A stretch of DNA of 64,000 nucleotides from Photobacterium sanctipauli. Its GTDB lineage: Bacteria; Pseudomonadota; Gammaproteobacteria; Enterobacterales; Vibrionaceae. Below are positions 1 through 7,787 of this stretch, in pieces. The notes beneath the pieces were generated by a model that was not told the origin of the DNA, did not search any database, and saw only the letters and a program-made list of their open reading frames with translations. Position 1 is the stretch's first letter, and every line of letters begins with the position of its first letter. The translations under genes were made by a program, and so were the position numbers. The stretch lies in contig NZ_PYMA01000007.1 in assembly GCF_003026495.1 (NCBI RefSeq), forward strand, positions 1-64,000, written 5' to 3'.

Positions 1-204
1 TGCTCCGAAGAGATTATGCGGTATTAGCTATCGTTTCCAATAGTTATCCCCCACATCAGGGCATATTCCCAGGCATTACTCACCCGTCCGCCGCTCGCCG
101 CCCACCAACGCACCCGAAGGATTGTTGCTGTCGCTGCCGCTCGACTTGCATGTGTTAGGCCTGCCGCCAGCGTTCAATCTGAGCCATGATCAAACTCTTC
201 AATT
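1..204 (-). rRNA. rrs: 16S ribosomal RNA, 5' end (partial)
   Basis: The minus strand carries the conserved 5' end of bacterial 16S rRNA: the GAGTTTGATCATGGCTCAG primer region (181-198 as complement), then the GGCGGCAGGCC, GCGGCGGACGGGTGAGTA and TACCGCATAAT blocks. Only about the first 204 nucleotides lie in the window, so the rRNA operon continues beyond position 1. The variable V1 stretch and the V2 wording look like Vibrionaceae, closest to Photobacterium as I remember it. The mature 5' end is placed at about 204 by analogy with E. coli and could be off by a few bases. Confidence 0.97.
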
Positions 205-373
205 AAAGTTTTGTTGGTCTCTCGACCGGCTCAATGAATACTGTTAATCCATTACCGAAGTAATGAATGAATTGACTGTGCCGAATCTTGCGATTCGATT
301 TGGTCACTCAGTTTCATTGATAAATCTTTTGACTATCATTTCACGAGTGCCCACACAGATTGCATGGTCAAAT

Positions 374-385
374 TGTTAAAGAACA
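374..385 (-). promoter_or_regulatory. rrn boxA antitermination element
   Basis: On the minus strand the sequence reads TGTTCTTTAACA, one base from the rRNA boxA consensus TGCTCTTTAACA, in the leader about 170 nt upstream of mature 16S. BoxA loads NusB/NusE to form the antitermination complex in rRNA operons. Confidence 0.85.
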
Positions 386-444
386 AATTATTCAACTATT
401 TAATTACCGCTTAGCGAGGCAATCCATCGTTGAACAGGGCAGCC

Positions 445-472
445 ATTCTATCCAAACAAACTCTCGTGTCAA
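445..472 (-). promoter_or_regulatory. rrn P2 promoter
   Basis: Minus strand: -35 TTGACA (467-472), 16-nt spacer, -10 TAGAAT (445-450), followed by a GC-rich discriminator GGCTGCCC. An A/T-rich UP-like tract lies just upstream (about 474-496). Position and form match the downstream promoter of the tandem rRNA pair. Confidence 0.85.
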
Positions 473-558
473 ACACTTTTAAAATTTATTTTTTCAGGCT
501 TTCCTTTACCGATTAGATACTGGCTTTCAAATGCCGTTCTCCGTGTCGGTGATGCGGC

Positions 559-607
559 ATTATAGGGATGAGATATTTATTGGCAAGCTTAAAATTAAAA
601 AAAAATG
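559..607 (-). promoter_or_regulatory. rrn P1 promoter with UP element
   Basis: Minus strand: -35 TTGCCA (581-586), 16-nt spacer, perfect -10 TATAAT (559-564), GC-rich discriminator GCCGCATC of the type seen in ppGpp/DksA-controlled promoters, and an A/T-rich UP element (about 588-607). It lies 110 bp upstream of P2, the usual tandem arrangement. Confidence 0.88.
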
Positions 608-645
608 GCAAGCGAACAAAAAGCAAACAAAACATAAAAACTGGT

Positions 646-1560
646 TTATTTAAACGACAAAACATTCAGCACGTCACGCCCTACGGCCTTAAACCTACGC
701 ATCTCGGGCTGAAAACAAAGCACCAGTAATTCTTGGAATATCGAATAGCGGTACTCTTTGAGTATCCGGTTGTATTCCGCCTTTCCTGTTACCCAGCGTA
801 AGTATCCAAATAGCAAAGCCGATGGAAACACCCTCAAACTAGATTGATGGCGATCCAAAATACACTTCATGGCCGCAAGTCGCTTATATTGGTCACGGCT
901 GATCGCCCCCGACCTATCCGTTATATAGTGACACAACGATAGATTAACGACTCCAACACTGCCAAGCTTGGCAACTTTGAGCCACAAGTCCCAATCTGAA
1001 GCTGATTTCAATGTTGGATCAAAGCCTCCAACAGCGAGTAAGGTTTGCTTCTTTACTATTACGGTACTTGTACCTATTACATTTTCTGCAAAGAGCTGTG
1101 GCGTTAAGTTAGGAAAAACAGTTACCGGCCCATCGTTCAATTGCTTTCGAAAGCGGGGCCAGTAATCGAAGCAACCAATGATTTGCTTTCCAGCTTCAGT
1201 CGTATGCATGTAATCAGTAAAACTACAAACGACATCAGGGCAATGCCGGTGGATCTCTAATTGCTGGGCTAATTTGTTGTCCAGCCAATAGTCATCAGCA
1301 TCAAGAAACGCTATTAACTCATGTGAGCATTGTTCAATTCCCAAATTTCTTGCCCGGGAAGCACCAGCGCGTTCCGAATGCAGCAAGGTAATATCAGGCT
1401 GGTCAAGCAACCACTCCACTGAGCCATCTGTCGATCCATCGTCAACCACAATAATCTCCACATCAACCTCCTGAGCACGAATACTGTTTATCGCTCGAGG
1501 CAGCGTCGGCAGACAGTTGTAGTTTGGCAGCACAACACTTACTTCTATCTCTGCTCGCAT
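646..1560 (-). CDS. Family 2 glycosyltransferase at the edge of the syp-like locus
   Basis: A GT-A fold glycosyltransferase of about 304 residues, predicted to move a sugar from a nucleotide-sugar donor to a lipid-linked acceptor at the inner face of the cytoplasmic membrane. Visible are the N-terminal strand VSVVLPNYN, the VVDDGS nucleotide-binding motif, the FLDADD metal-binding DXD motif and an SDWDLW motif where the catalytic base is expected. The open frame extends to 1644, but the ATG at 1560 follows AAGGTG at good spacing and begins directly before the conserved fold, so it is preferred. It is divergent from the main polysaccharide operon starting at 1672. Its 3' end points straight at the rrn promoters with no obvious terminator. 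It is probably one of the sypH/I/J-type transferases, but which one cannot be said. Donor and linkage are unknown. Confidence 0.85.
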   Translation of the reverse strand: MRAEIEVSVVLPNYNCLPTLPRAINSIRAQEVDVEIIVVDDGSTDGSVEWLLDQPDITLLHSERAGASRARNLGIEQCSHELIAFLDADDYWLDNKLAQQLEIHRHCPDVVCSFTDYMHTTEAGKQIIGCFDYWPRFRKQLNDGPVTVFPNLTPQLFAENVIGTSTVIVKKQTLLAVGGFDPTLKSASDWDLWLKVAKLGSVGVVNLSLCHYITDRSGAISRDQYKRLAAMKCILDRHQSSLRVFPSALLFGYLRWVTGKAEYNRILKEYRYSIFQELLVLCFQPEMRRFKAVGRDVLNVLSFK

Positions 1561-1621
1561 CACATTCACCTTATCTTTCCGATGTAGCGTTAAGTGAATG
1601 CAATCCACACGCCAATACGTG

Positions 1622-1639
1622 TTGGCATCAATATTGGAT
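1622..1639 (+). promoter_or_regulatory. Candidate sigma-54 promoter upstream of the sypJ-type gene
   Basis: TTGGCAT-N5-TTGGAT compares with the sigma-54 consensus TTGGCAC-N5-TTGCWT: the -24 GG and spacing are intact, and the -12 GC is GG. It ends 32 bp before the ATG at 1672. In V. fischeri the biosynthetic syp genes are read from SypG/sigma-54 promoters, which makes the position meaningful. The imperfect -12 keeps confidence moderate. Confidence 0.5.
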
Positions 1640-1671
1640 AACAAGAATACCTACGCAATGAGGATGGAGCC

Positions 1672-2811
1672 ATGAAGAAGATAGGCTATGTGATTCCGGT
1701 ATTTCCCACGTTATCTGAAACATTTGTGGGGGTTGAAATGAGGGCAATGGCATCATTGGGTCACTCCGTTCAACCTTATGCATTTAGCTCTGGTCAGCAC
1801 TTTCAATCTGCAGATCGCGAATTAAAACAGCAATGCCGTTATATCTCGACGTCCCCGGCCTATCCACTAAGGGGAGTGTTGAAAACTTATCGGTGCCATT
1901 CATTCATCAAGCAACAGCAAGGCTTCTCCTACCTATCACTGCTTCGGCAAGGGCTACAGTTGGCTTATTGGGCTAAACAAGATAATTGCCAACATCTTCA
2001 TGCCCACTTTGCATGGCATAGCACGGCAACAGCCATCGTGGCTGCAAAGCTACTCAATATCCCGGTCTCCTTCGTTGGTCATGGCGCAGATATTTATGCC
2101 TCACCGCAAGATATCGAGAGCAAACTAAAAGCCGCTGATTTCATTTGCGCGGTGACCCAGGAAATGCAAAATGAACTTCAGAGTGCAACGGAGCGTCCTG
2201 TTTTGCATATTCCTTGCGGGATTGAAGCAAAAAAATACCCGCCACTTCCGACCCAATGGCATCCCCAAAAAGACTTTTTATTTATCGGGCGACTGGTTGA
2301 AAAAAAGGGCCTCGACACATTATTCAAAGCATTTAGCCACCTTCCTTTAGGGACCGAACTTGATATCGTCGGTGACGGACCTCTACGCAATACTTTGGAG
2401 CAACAAGTCCACCAGCTCGCCCTCCAGAACACCATTCACTTTCTTGGGGGTAAGGATGCCGCTTGGTATCAGCAACATGCCCAAAACTATAAAGCCCTTG
2501 TTGCCCCCTTCACTATTGCACCTAATGGCGATAAAGACACAGGCCCACTGGTCGTTAAAGAAGCAATGGCTTTGGGGCTTCCCGTCATTACCAGCACGCT
2601 TGCCGGCTGCAATGAAATCCTTGACCACCACTGCGGGCGGCAAGTCCCCATGGATGATCCAGAAGCCCTCTTTCATACCATGGCGTCTCACCTAAAACGA
2701 TCTGTGTCATCACTGGAAAAACAAAGGCAAAGTGCCTTTCAACGCGTCACAACGACATTTGCAGCCACGACGATCGCTAAACAACTATCGAAGCAAGTGG
2801 AGGCATTATGA
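1672..2811 (+). CDS. sypJ: Family 4 glycosyltransferase (SypJ-like)
   Basis: A GT-B fold retaining glycosyltransferase of 379 residues. The C-terminal half holds the FIGRLVEKKGLDTL strand-helix and the GT4 E-x7-E region (KEAMALGLPVI through CNEIL, about residues 295-320), which bind the nucleotide-sugar phosphates. The N-terminal half starts with a hydrophobic strand and GETF-type loop (LSETFVG) typical of the acceptor domain. It should add a sugar to the growing lipid-linked repeat unit in the cytoplasm. It is the first gene of the block and overlaps the flippase gene by ATGA. Directly preceding the flippase gene is the place of sypJ in V. fischeri, and the symbol is given on order and family only. 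Confidence 0.8.
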   Translation: MKKIGYVIPVFPTLSETFVGVEMRAMASLGHSVQPYAFSSGQHFQSADRELKQQCRYISTSPAYPLRGVLKTYRCHSFIKQQQGFSYLSLLRQGLQLAYWAKQDNCQHLHAHFAWHSTATAIVAAKLLNIPVSFVGHGADIYASPQDIESKLKAADFICAVTQEMQNELQSATERPVLHIPCGIEAKKYPPLPTQWHPQKDFLFIGRLVEKKGLDTLFKAFSHLPLGTELDIVGDGPLRNTLEQQVHQLALQNTIHFLGGKDAAWYQQHAQNYKALVAPFTIAPNGDKDTGPLVVKEAMALGLPVITSTLAGCNEILDHHCGRQVPMDDPEALFHTMASHLKRSVSSLEKQRQSAFQRVTTTFAATTIAKQLSKQVEAL

Positions 2812-4193
2812 CACCAGCATTAACCATGGGGATCTATGCCGTCGGCTTAATTGGCAGCAAGCTTATCGCCTTGGGGTTACAGCCCCTCGTAGCCCAATGG
2901 CTTGGCACAGAGCAATTTGGCCGATTGGATGTCTTAGTCACGCTCAGTTGTTTACTGACACTACTCATGACATTTGGGATCAGTGATGCCATCTATCGCT
3001 TTGCCCACGACCAACCAAAGCAAGACAGCTTGATTGGCAACGCACTCGCGCTCCTTGTTGTTATTGCAGGTTTGCTCACCCTTGCCGGGCAGCTAGCGGT
3101 ACCCTGGTTACAGCAAACCCTACCGGGCGAGCCGCCAACATTTGCAATACGCTGCCTACTCATCACCCTATTTCTCAATACACTGTGCTGTGTCCCTTTC
3201 GCTATTCTTAGGCTGAAAAACAAAGCCAAACAATTTGTCACAGCCCAACTTGCCTTTGCCATCACCCAAGGAGGGGGCATTGTTTTGCTGGCGCCCAGTC
3301 ACGGGGTTAATGGCATCATTGCAGCAGGACTTATTGCCCAAGCCATACAAATCCTCATTTTATGGCGATACTTCCCACGCCTCCAACTAGGCAGTACGTT
3401 ATTACTTCTTCGCTATGGCCGGGCAATCACGTTCGCGGGCGTGCTCAGCTTCGTGGTACTAGGAGCGGAAAGGTGGGCAATTGCACACAGCCTTGGGCTT
3501 GACTTGCTTGCCCCCTACGCCGTAGCCATACAATGGGCTATTGCGGCAAGCTTATTACTCGAACCATTTGGGCTCTGGTGGTACCCAAAACGTTTTGCCC
3601 TAATCGACACAGCGGAAAACCGCAAGCAAGCCGCAACCATCAGTGTCATCGGCTGCCAGTTAAGTTGTTTGGTTACTGCAGGGATCATCACCATCGGCTC
3701 GCGATTTTTATTATGGTGGCTGCCCGAAGATTTTCATCCTAGTGCCGGCTTACTGCCACTGCTCGGTGTCATGGTCATGGTTAAACATGCGACGACCTTG
3801 CTTAACATCGGTTGTTACCACCGTAAAGATGGCCATAGCATCATGGCAATCGGCATAGTCAGCGCGATAACTGCGGCGGGGATTTTGCTCTTTGTCCTTC
3901 CCCAATACGGCCTCTATGCTTTTATCGGTGCCGGAATTGGATTGCAACTGCTAAGGCTTGGCCTGTTTTATTTCTGGAGCCAATACTACCTTAAGCTGCC
4001 CTACCCTTTATCCAGGCTTGCTGTTAGTTATAGCCTCATCATCCTGCTACTCATCGCCCACTACCACGCATCGGTTATCTACGAGCTAAGCTGCATCTTG
4101 CTACTTATCACCCAAGTCAGCTGGCCTTGGGTAACTCGAAAGCTCAGCATTCTTCGCCCAAAGCCACTCGATAGCTCATTAAGATCAGGTTGA
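2808..4193 (+). CDS. sypK: Polysaccharide flippase (Wzx/SypK-like)
   Basis: A 461-residue integral membrane protein made almost entirely of hydrophobic segments (about 12-14), beginning MGIYAVGLIGSKLIALGLQPLVAQWLG, the usual start of the MATE-like oligosaccharide flippases. It should move undecaprenyl-linked repeat units across the inner membrane before polymerisation. The start overlaps the preceding stop (ATGA) and it runs directly into the polymerase/ligase gene, the sypK-sypL order of V. fischeri. The specific substrate cannot be read from sequence. Confidence 0.82.
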   Translation: MTPALTMGIYAVGLIGSKLIALGLQPLVAQWLGTEQFGRLDVLVTLSCLLTLLMTFGISDAIYRFAHDQPKQDSLIGNALALLVVIAGLLTLAGQLAVPWLQQTLPGEPPTFAIRCLLITLFLNTLCCVPFAILRLKNKAKQFVTAQLAFAITQGGGIVLLAPSHGVNGIIAAGLIAQAIQILILWRYFPRLQLGSTLLLLRYGRAITFAGVLSFVVLGAERWAIAHSLGLDLLAPYAVAIQWAIAASLLLEPFGLWWYPKRFALIDTAENRKQAATISVIGCQLSCLVTAGIITIGSRFLLWWLPEDFHPSAGLLPLLGVMVMVKHATTLLNIGCYHRKDGHSIMAIGIVSAITAAGILLFVLPQYGLYAFIGAGIGLQLLRLGLFYFWSQYYLKLPYPLSRLAVSYSLIILLLIAHYHASVIYELSCILLLITQVSWPWVTRKLSILRPKPLDSSLRSG

Positions 4194-4198
4194 AGCGT

Positions 4199-5530
4199 AT
4201 GAAGAAGCAAAACCAATGGCTGCTAGCCCTAACCAGTTGTGGATTAGTCTTCTTTTTCTGGATGACCCAGGGAAGCTTAGTACTGCTGGTTAGCTTGCTA
4301 TTCGCTTTGCCTTTCATCATTAACCAAGCCTTTCTTGTCTGTGTGGGTTTTATTATTTTTTCCTATTTCAGGATCCATGAAGCCTTTCCGCTATTGATGC
4401 CACTGAAAATTCCCCAACTATTAGCCCTTGCCAGTTTGGCAGGACTTGGCTGGCAGCTATGGCTAAATAGGGAATCAATTAGCTGGCACCGATTGCAAAC
4501 CCTGCTTCTACTATTTAGCTGCTGGGTACTCATATCTTGCTTATTTGCCAGCAACCGCAGCGAAGCCTTTGCCAGTTTTAATGGTAACTTTATTAAAATC
4601 TTCATCATGGTTTTTGCGATCAGTTGGTTGCCGCAACGATTGCCACAACTCAAAATCATTCCTTCCCTCTTAATACTCAGCGGATTATTAATTGGTGGTT
4701 TGGCTCTCTACAACAAAGCTAACGGCATTGGGCTTGTTGAGGGAACCCGGGTCACAATCAGCCGAGATATTGGCTCCATGTTAGGCGATCCCAACGATTT
4801 GGCATTGGTGCTTCAATTCCCGGTGTCCTTTGCCATGGCCTATTGCTTCTACGGCCCTAAATGGCAACGAATTCTCGCCCTGCTTTCACTGCTCGTCATG
4901 ATAATGAGCGTACTTGCTACCCAAAGCCGCGGTGGCCTTCTTGGGATAGCCTGCGTGTTTTTTGCCATGACGCTACTCAAAAGCCGCTCAATCATATTAC
5001 CGAGCATCATTAGCGGTATCGGACTTGCCGCCTTGGTGCTACTGGCAGGGATCAGTGACCGCAGCTCGGGCGGTGCAGCTGAGTCAGGTATTGACGAGTC
5101 GGCAATGGGACGAATTTATGCCTGGCAAGCCGCAATCAATATGGCAGTCAGTAACCCCTTCACCGGTGTCGGCCTCAATAACTTTTACTACAACTACTAT
5201 TTTTACTCTCCGCACTGGGATGGAAAAAACCATGCTGTTCACAGCACTTGGCTACAAATCACAGCCGAGGCGGGGTTTGCCGGATTGGTACTGTTTCTGC
5301 TTATGGTTATAGGTGCTCTGCGAGTGAGCTTTTCATTACTGAAAAGACTAGAAAAACATGAGATGCAGCCGCTGGCACAAGGCTTATGGCTTGGCATGCT
5401 CTCATTCTGCGTCAGTGGCACTTTTCTTACTCAGGGAACAACTTGGCCTCTGTATATATTAATTGGACTGTTGTTGGCACTGGATCGGCTAACCGTAAAC
5501 CAGGAGAGAACATATGCGCGCATTGGTTAA
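4199..5530 (+). CDS. sypL: O-antigen polymerase/ligase family protein (Wzy/SypL-like)
   Basis: A polytopic protein of about 443 residues with 10 or more predicted membrane helices. Before the last helices it has a large periplasmic loop with the O-antigen ligase (Wzy_C) signature: GRIYAWQAAINMA, NPFTGVGLNNF and a HAVHSTWLQITAEAG stretch with the conserved His and Glu-x-Gly. It should either polymerise repeat units or transfer the polymer to an acceptor. A TTG start at 4190 would overlap the sypK stop, but the ATG at 4199 is the more ordinary choice. The 3' end overlaps the acetyltransferase gene by 17 bp and contains a candidate sigma-54 promoter. Confidence 0.82.
   Translation: MKKQNQWLLALTSCGLVFFFWMTQGSLVLLVSLLFALPFIINQAFLVCVGFIIFSYFRIHEAFPLLMPLKIPQLLALASLAGLGWQLWLNRESISWHRLQTLLLLFSCWVLISCLFASNRSEAFASFNGNFIKIFIMVFAISWLPQRLPQLKIIPSLLILSGLLIGGLALYNKANGIGLVEGTRVTISRDIGSMLGDPNDLALVLQFPVSFAMAYCFYGPKWQRILALLSLLVMIMSVLATQSRGGLLGIACVFFAMTLLKSRSIILPSIISGIGLAALVLLAGISDRSSGGAAESGIDESAMGRIYAWQAAINMAVSNPFTGVGLNNFYYNYYFYSPHWDGKNHAVHSTWLQITAEAGFAGLVLFLLMVIGALRVSFSLLKRLEKHEMQPLAQGLWLGMLSFCVSGTFLTQGTTWPLYILIGLLLALDRLTVNQERTYARIG
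5474..5491 (+). promoter_or_regulatory. Candidate sigma-54 promoter upstream of sypM
   Basis: TTGGCAC-N5-CGGCTA: the -24 element is a perfect consensus and GG-N10-GC spacing is kept, but the first two bases of the -12 element differ from TT. It lies inside the end of sypL, 22 bp before the sypM ATG. A promoter in front of sypM is also known in V. fischeri. Confidence 0.45.
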
Positions 5531-6209
5531 AGAGCACCTTCCGGCGAATCAGCTTGCCCGCCTTAAAACATACTGGCAACACCTTCGCGGTAGCTACCTT
5601 CCCTGCATACCAATCATTCATAAAAGCTTGTACCACTTACATCTGGCAGGAAAGCAAAGCCTGCATTGCATATTGCAAAAAACCTACTTCACGCCCATGT
5701 TCATCTCCCGGCTATCAACTCGTCCACGCCAGCTGCACCTAGATTGCGGAATGCCGCAAATCCTTGGCCAGCTTGACATACAACTAGGCGAAGCCTGCCG
5801 TCTATCTGGTATTGCCACTTATTGCGGCCGAGTTTGGGGGGGAGCCACACCACAACTGATTGTTGGCAATAATGTGGATATTGGCTGGCAAAACACCATA
5901 GCCGTTGGGCGGACAATACGGCTCGACGACAATGTAAGGCTCGCCGGGAAAGTTTTTCTGGCTGGTTTTCCCGGCCACCCGTTAGACCCGCTTGCCCGAG
6001 CTGCTGGCGAACCTGATACCGAGCAGCAAGTGGGTGATATTCACCTTTGCCGTAATGTTTGGCTAGGGACGGGCGTCATGGTCATGGCTGGCGTCACCAT
6101 TGGTGAAGGCAGCGTGATTGCAGCAGGGAGTGTGGTCACCAAAGATATTCCTGTCGGTGTTTTAGCCGGCGGCAACCCGGCCAAAGTCATCAAGCAATTG
6201 GAGTATTGA
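5514..6209 (+). CDS. sypM: Left-handed beta-helix acetyltransferase (SypM-like)
   Basis: A 231-residue serine acetyltransferase/WcaF-type enzyme. The C-terminal half (about residues 110-225) is a run of hexapeptide repeats (for example VGNNVDIG, VMAGVTIGEGSVIAAGSVV) ending in the ladle motif GVLAGGNPAKVIKQL of the xenobiotic/maltose acetyltransferase group. A His in FPGHPLDP is a plausible catalytic residue. It should O-acetylate a sugar of the polymer or its precursor using acetyl-CoA. It is tightly linked to sypL (17-bp overlap) and to the following glycosyltransferase (1-bp gap), the sypL-M-N order. Confidence 0.82.
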   Translation: MRALVKEHLPANQLARLKTYWQHLRGSYLPCIPIIHKSLYHLHLAGKQSLHCILQKTYFTPMFISRLSTRPRQLHLDCGMPQILGQLDIQLGEACRLSGIATYCGRVWGGATPQLIVGNNVDIGWQNTIAVGRTIRLDDNVRLAGKVFLAGFPGHPLDPLARAAGEPDTEQQVGDIHLCRNVWLGTGVMVMAGVTIGEGSVIAAGSVVTKDIPVGVLAGGNPAKVIKQLEY

Positions 6210-6210
6210 T

Positions 6211-7338
6211 ATGGAATTTCTTGTTTTTGGTGAAGACTGGGGGCGCCATCCATCCAGCAGCCAACATATACTTCAGGTTATAAGCCAAGACTATGACGTT
6301 CATTGGATCAACTCCATCGGGTTACGCCAACCCAAAATTGCACTTCGCGATCTGAAGCGAATTTGGGAAAAAATACGTGCGAGGGCAACACCGCCCCGAC
6401 AAGTCACGCCAGCGAATACCACTCCCCCAGCAACCATTATCAAGCCGCTGGTATGGCCAATGGCACAGCATGCAATATTAAAAGCACTCAACAATTACTT
6501 ATTGCAAAAGCAGCTAACAGAAAAAAAATACCGGCGTGTTGTTTGGGCTGCACTACCGAGTGCGATTGACTACCTTGATATCTGCAACAGCGACTTGGTG
6601 ATCTACTACTGCGGTGATGACTTCTCTGCGCTTGCCGGCGTTGATCATCAATATGCCGAGATGGCCGAACAACGCCTGGCCGAGAGGGCCGATATCATCT
6701 TGGCTTGCAGTCCAGCGCTGCAACGCAAGTTTCCTAAAAATAAAACATTCTTGCTGCCGCATGGGGTTCATTTATCGCATTTTGCAAAACCGGCGATCGC
6801 GCCTAGTGATATAAACTTATCCCGCCCAAGCATTGGGTTCTACGGCAGCTTGAATAACTGGCTTGACCAAGCGCTGATTGTTAGCCTTGCTCACGAGCGC
6901 CCAGGAATCGATTTCTATTTTATCGGACGCCAAGATACTGATATTTCATCACTTCATAAACTCGACAACATCCACATTCTGCCAGTCAAACCCCACCACC
7001 AGCTAGCTGGTTATTTACAGCATTGGACGGTGGCTATTCTACCGTTTATCGATAACGACCAAATACGCGCATGCAACCCGCTGAAACTAAGGGAGTATAT
7101 TGCTGCTGGGTGTCCGGTGATCAGCAGTGACTTTCCAGCGGCCAAGCCATATCGCTCAGTATTAACGACTGCCACCAGCAAAACGCAATGGCTTGCTGCT
7201 ATTGACCACTATTGCCAATGGTCCCCATCAAAAAGGCAAAACCACTCTCATCAAGCTCAAGCGATGGTACTCAACGAAAGTTGGGAGAACCGTTCATCCC
7301 AAGTTATTGAGATAATAAAAGAAAAGATGCACAGCTGA
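6211..7338 (+). CDS. sypN: Glycosyltransferase (SypN-like)
   Basis: A 375-residue GT-B type transferase. The N-terminal half starts FLVFGEDWGRHPSSSQH and carries the YYCGDDFSA segment seen in TuaH-like transferases. The C-terminal half has the SIGFYGSLNNWLD strand-loop and the donor-binding NPLKLREYIAAGCPVI motif (about residues 290-305). It should extend the lipid-linked repeat unit in the cytoplasm. It starts one base after sypM and is followed by a 107-bp gap with its own candidate promoter, so it probably ends a transcription block. The sugar specificity is unknown. Confidence 0.78.
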   Translation: MEFLVFGEDWGRHPSSSQHILQVISQDYDVHWINSIGLRQPKIALRDLKRIWEKIRARATPPRQVTPANTTPPATIIKPLVWPMAQHAILKALNNYLLQKQLTEKKYRRVVWAALPSAIDYLDICNSDLVIYYCGDDFSALAGVDHQYAEMAEQRLAERADIILACSPALQRKFPKNKTFLLPHGVHLSHFAKPAIAPSDINLSRPSIGFYGSLNNWLDQALIVSLAHERPGIDFYFIGRQDTDISSLHKLDNIHILPVKPHHQLAGYLQHWTVAILPFIDNDQIRACNPLKLREYIAAGCPVISSDFPAAKPYRSVLTTATSKTQWLAAIDHYCQWSPSKRQNHSHQAQAMVLNESWENRSSQVIEIIKEKMHS

Positions 7339-7384
7339 TGCTATGTCGAATTTTACAGGCACAAGATCACCACTTCCCCAACTT

Positions 7385-7402
7385 TGGGCATTCATCTTGC
7401 TT
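7385..7402 (+). promoter_or_regulatory. Candidate sigma-54 promoter upstream of the lipoprotein-sypO block
   Basis: TGGGCAT-N5-TTGCTT: the -12 half TTGCTT is a perfect consensus, the -24 GGCA core is intact, and GG and GC are separated by exactly 10 bases. It sits in the intergenic gap 43 bp before the ATG at 7446. It is the best -12 match of the four sites in the locus. Confidence 0.55.
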
Positions 7403-7445
7403 CCTATACAGGAGGAACCAGAAGTCCAATCTATGAGGGGGAAAA

Positions 7446-7787
7446 ATGACAAGGACACTAACAATGCTCGGTTGCTTGCTGTTGTGGGGGTGCGCCTCAC
7501 AACAACAAGCGACATCCCTCACCCTGTTCTTTAGCCCAGAGCAAGTCTCTCTTAATGCCGATCAGCAGCGTAAAATCGTCGACTTCCTTAACCAACATCC
7601 GTACCACCAGCTGGTTGCCCAAGTTGCCCCCGCCGAACTGGATAATCCGTTCGAAGCACTCATGCAGGGGCAGAAACGCATTCAAGCGGTAAACAAAGTA
7701 ACAACCAGCCAAAATATTCCGATTCATCTGGAATATGCGCCGGAGCAAACCGCTGATACCCTCATTCTTAAAAGGCAGTCGCCATGA
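7446..7787 (+). CDS. Small lipoprotein, reduced OmpA-like domain, syp locus
   Basis: A 113-residue protein not assigned to a named family. Residues 1-16 form a lipoprotein signal (MLGCLLLWGC), so the mature protein should be lipidated at Cys16. The remainder has a pattern reminiscent of the OmpA C-terminal fold: an FFSPEQVSLNADQQRKI start, a PYHQLVAQVAP strand and a GQKRIQAVNKV helix where OmpA domains have their R-x-V helix. It is too short for a full domain and the canonical peptidoglycan-binding residues are not evident. It has a strong GAGGGGG ribosome site, overlaps sypO by ATGA and is preceded by a sigma-54-like promoter. Peptidoglycan anchoring of the export complex is a guess from context. 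Confidence 0.72.
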   Translation: MTRTLTMLGCLLLWGCASQQQATSLTLFFSPEQVSLNADQQRKIVDFLNQHPYHQLVAQVAPAELDNPFEALMQGQKRIQAVNKVTTSQNIPIHLEYAPEQTADTLILKRQSP

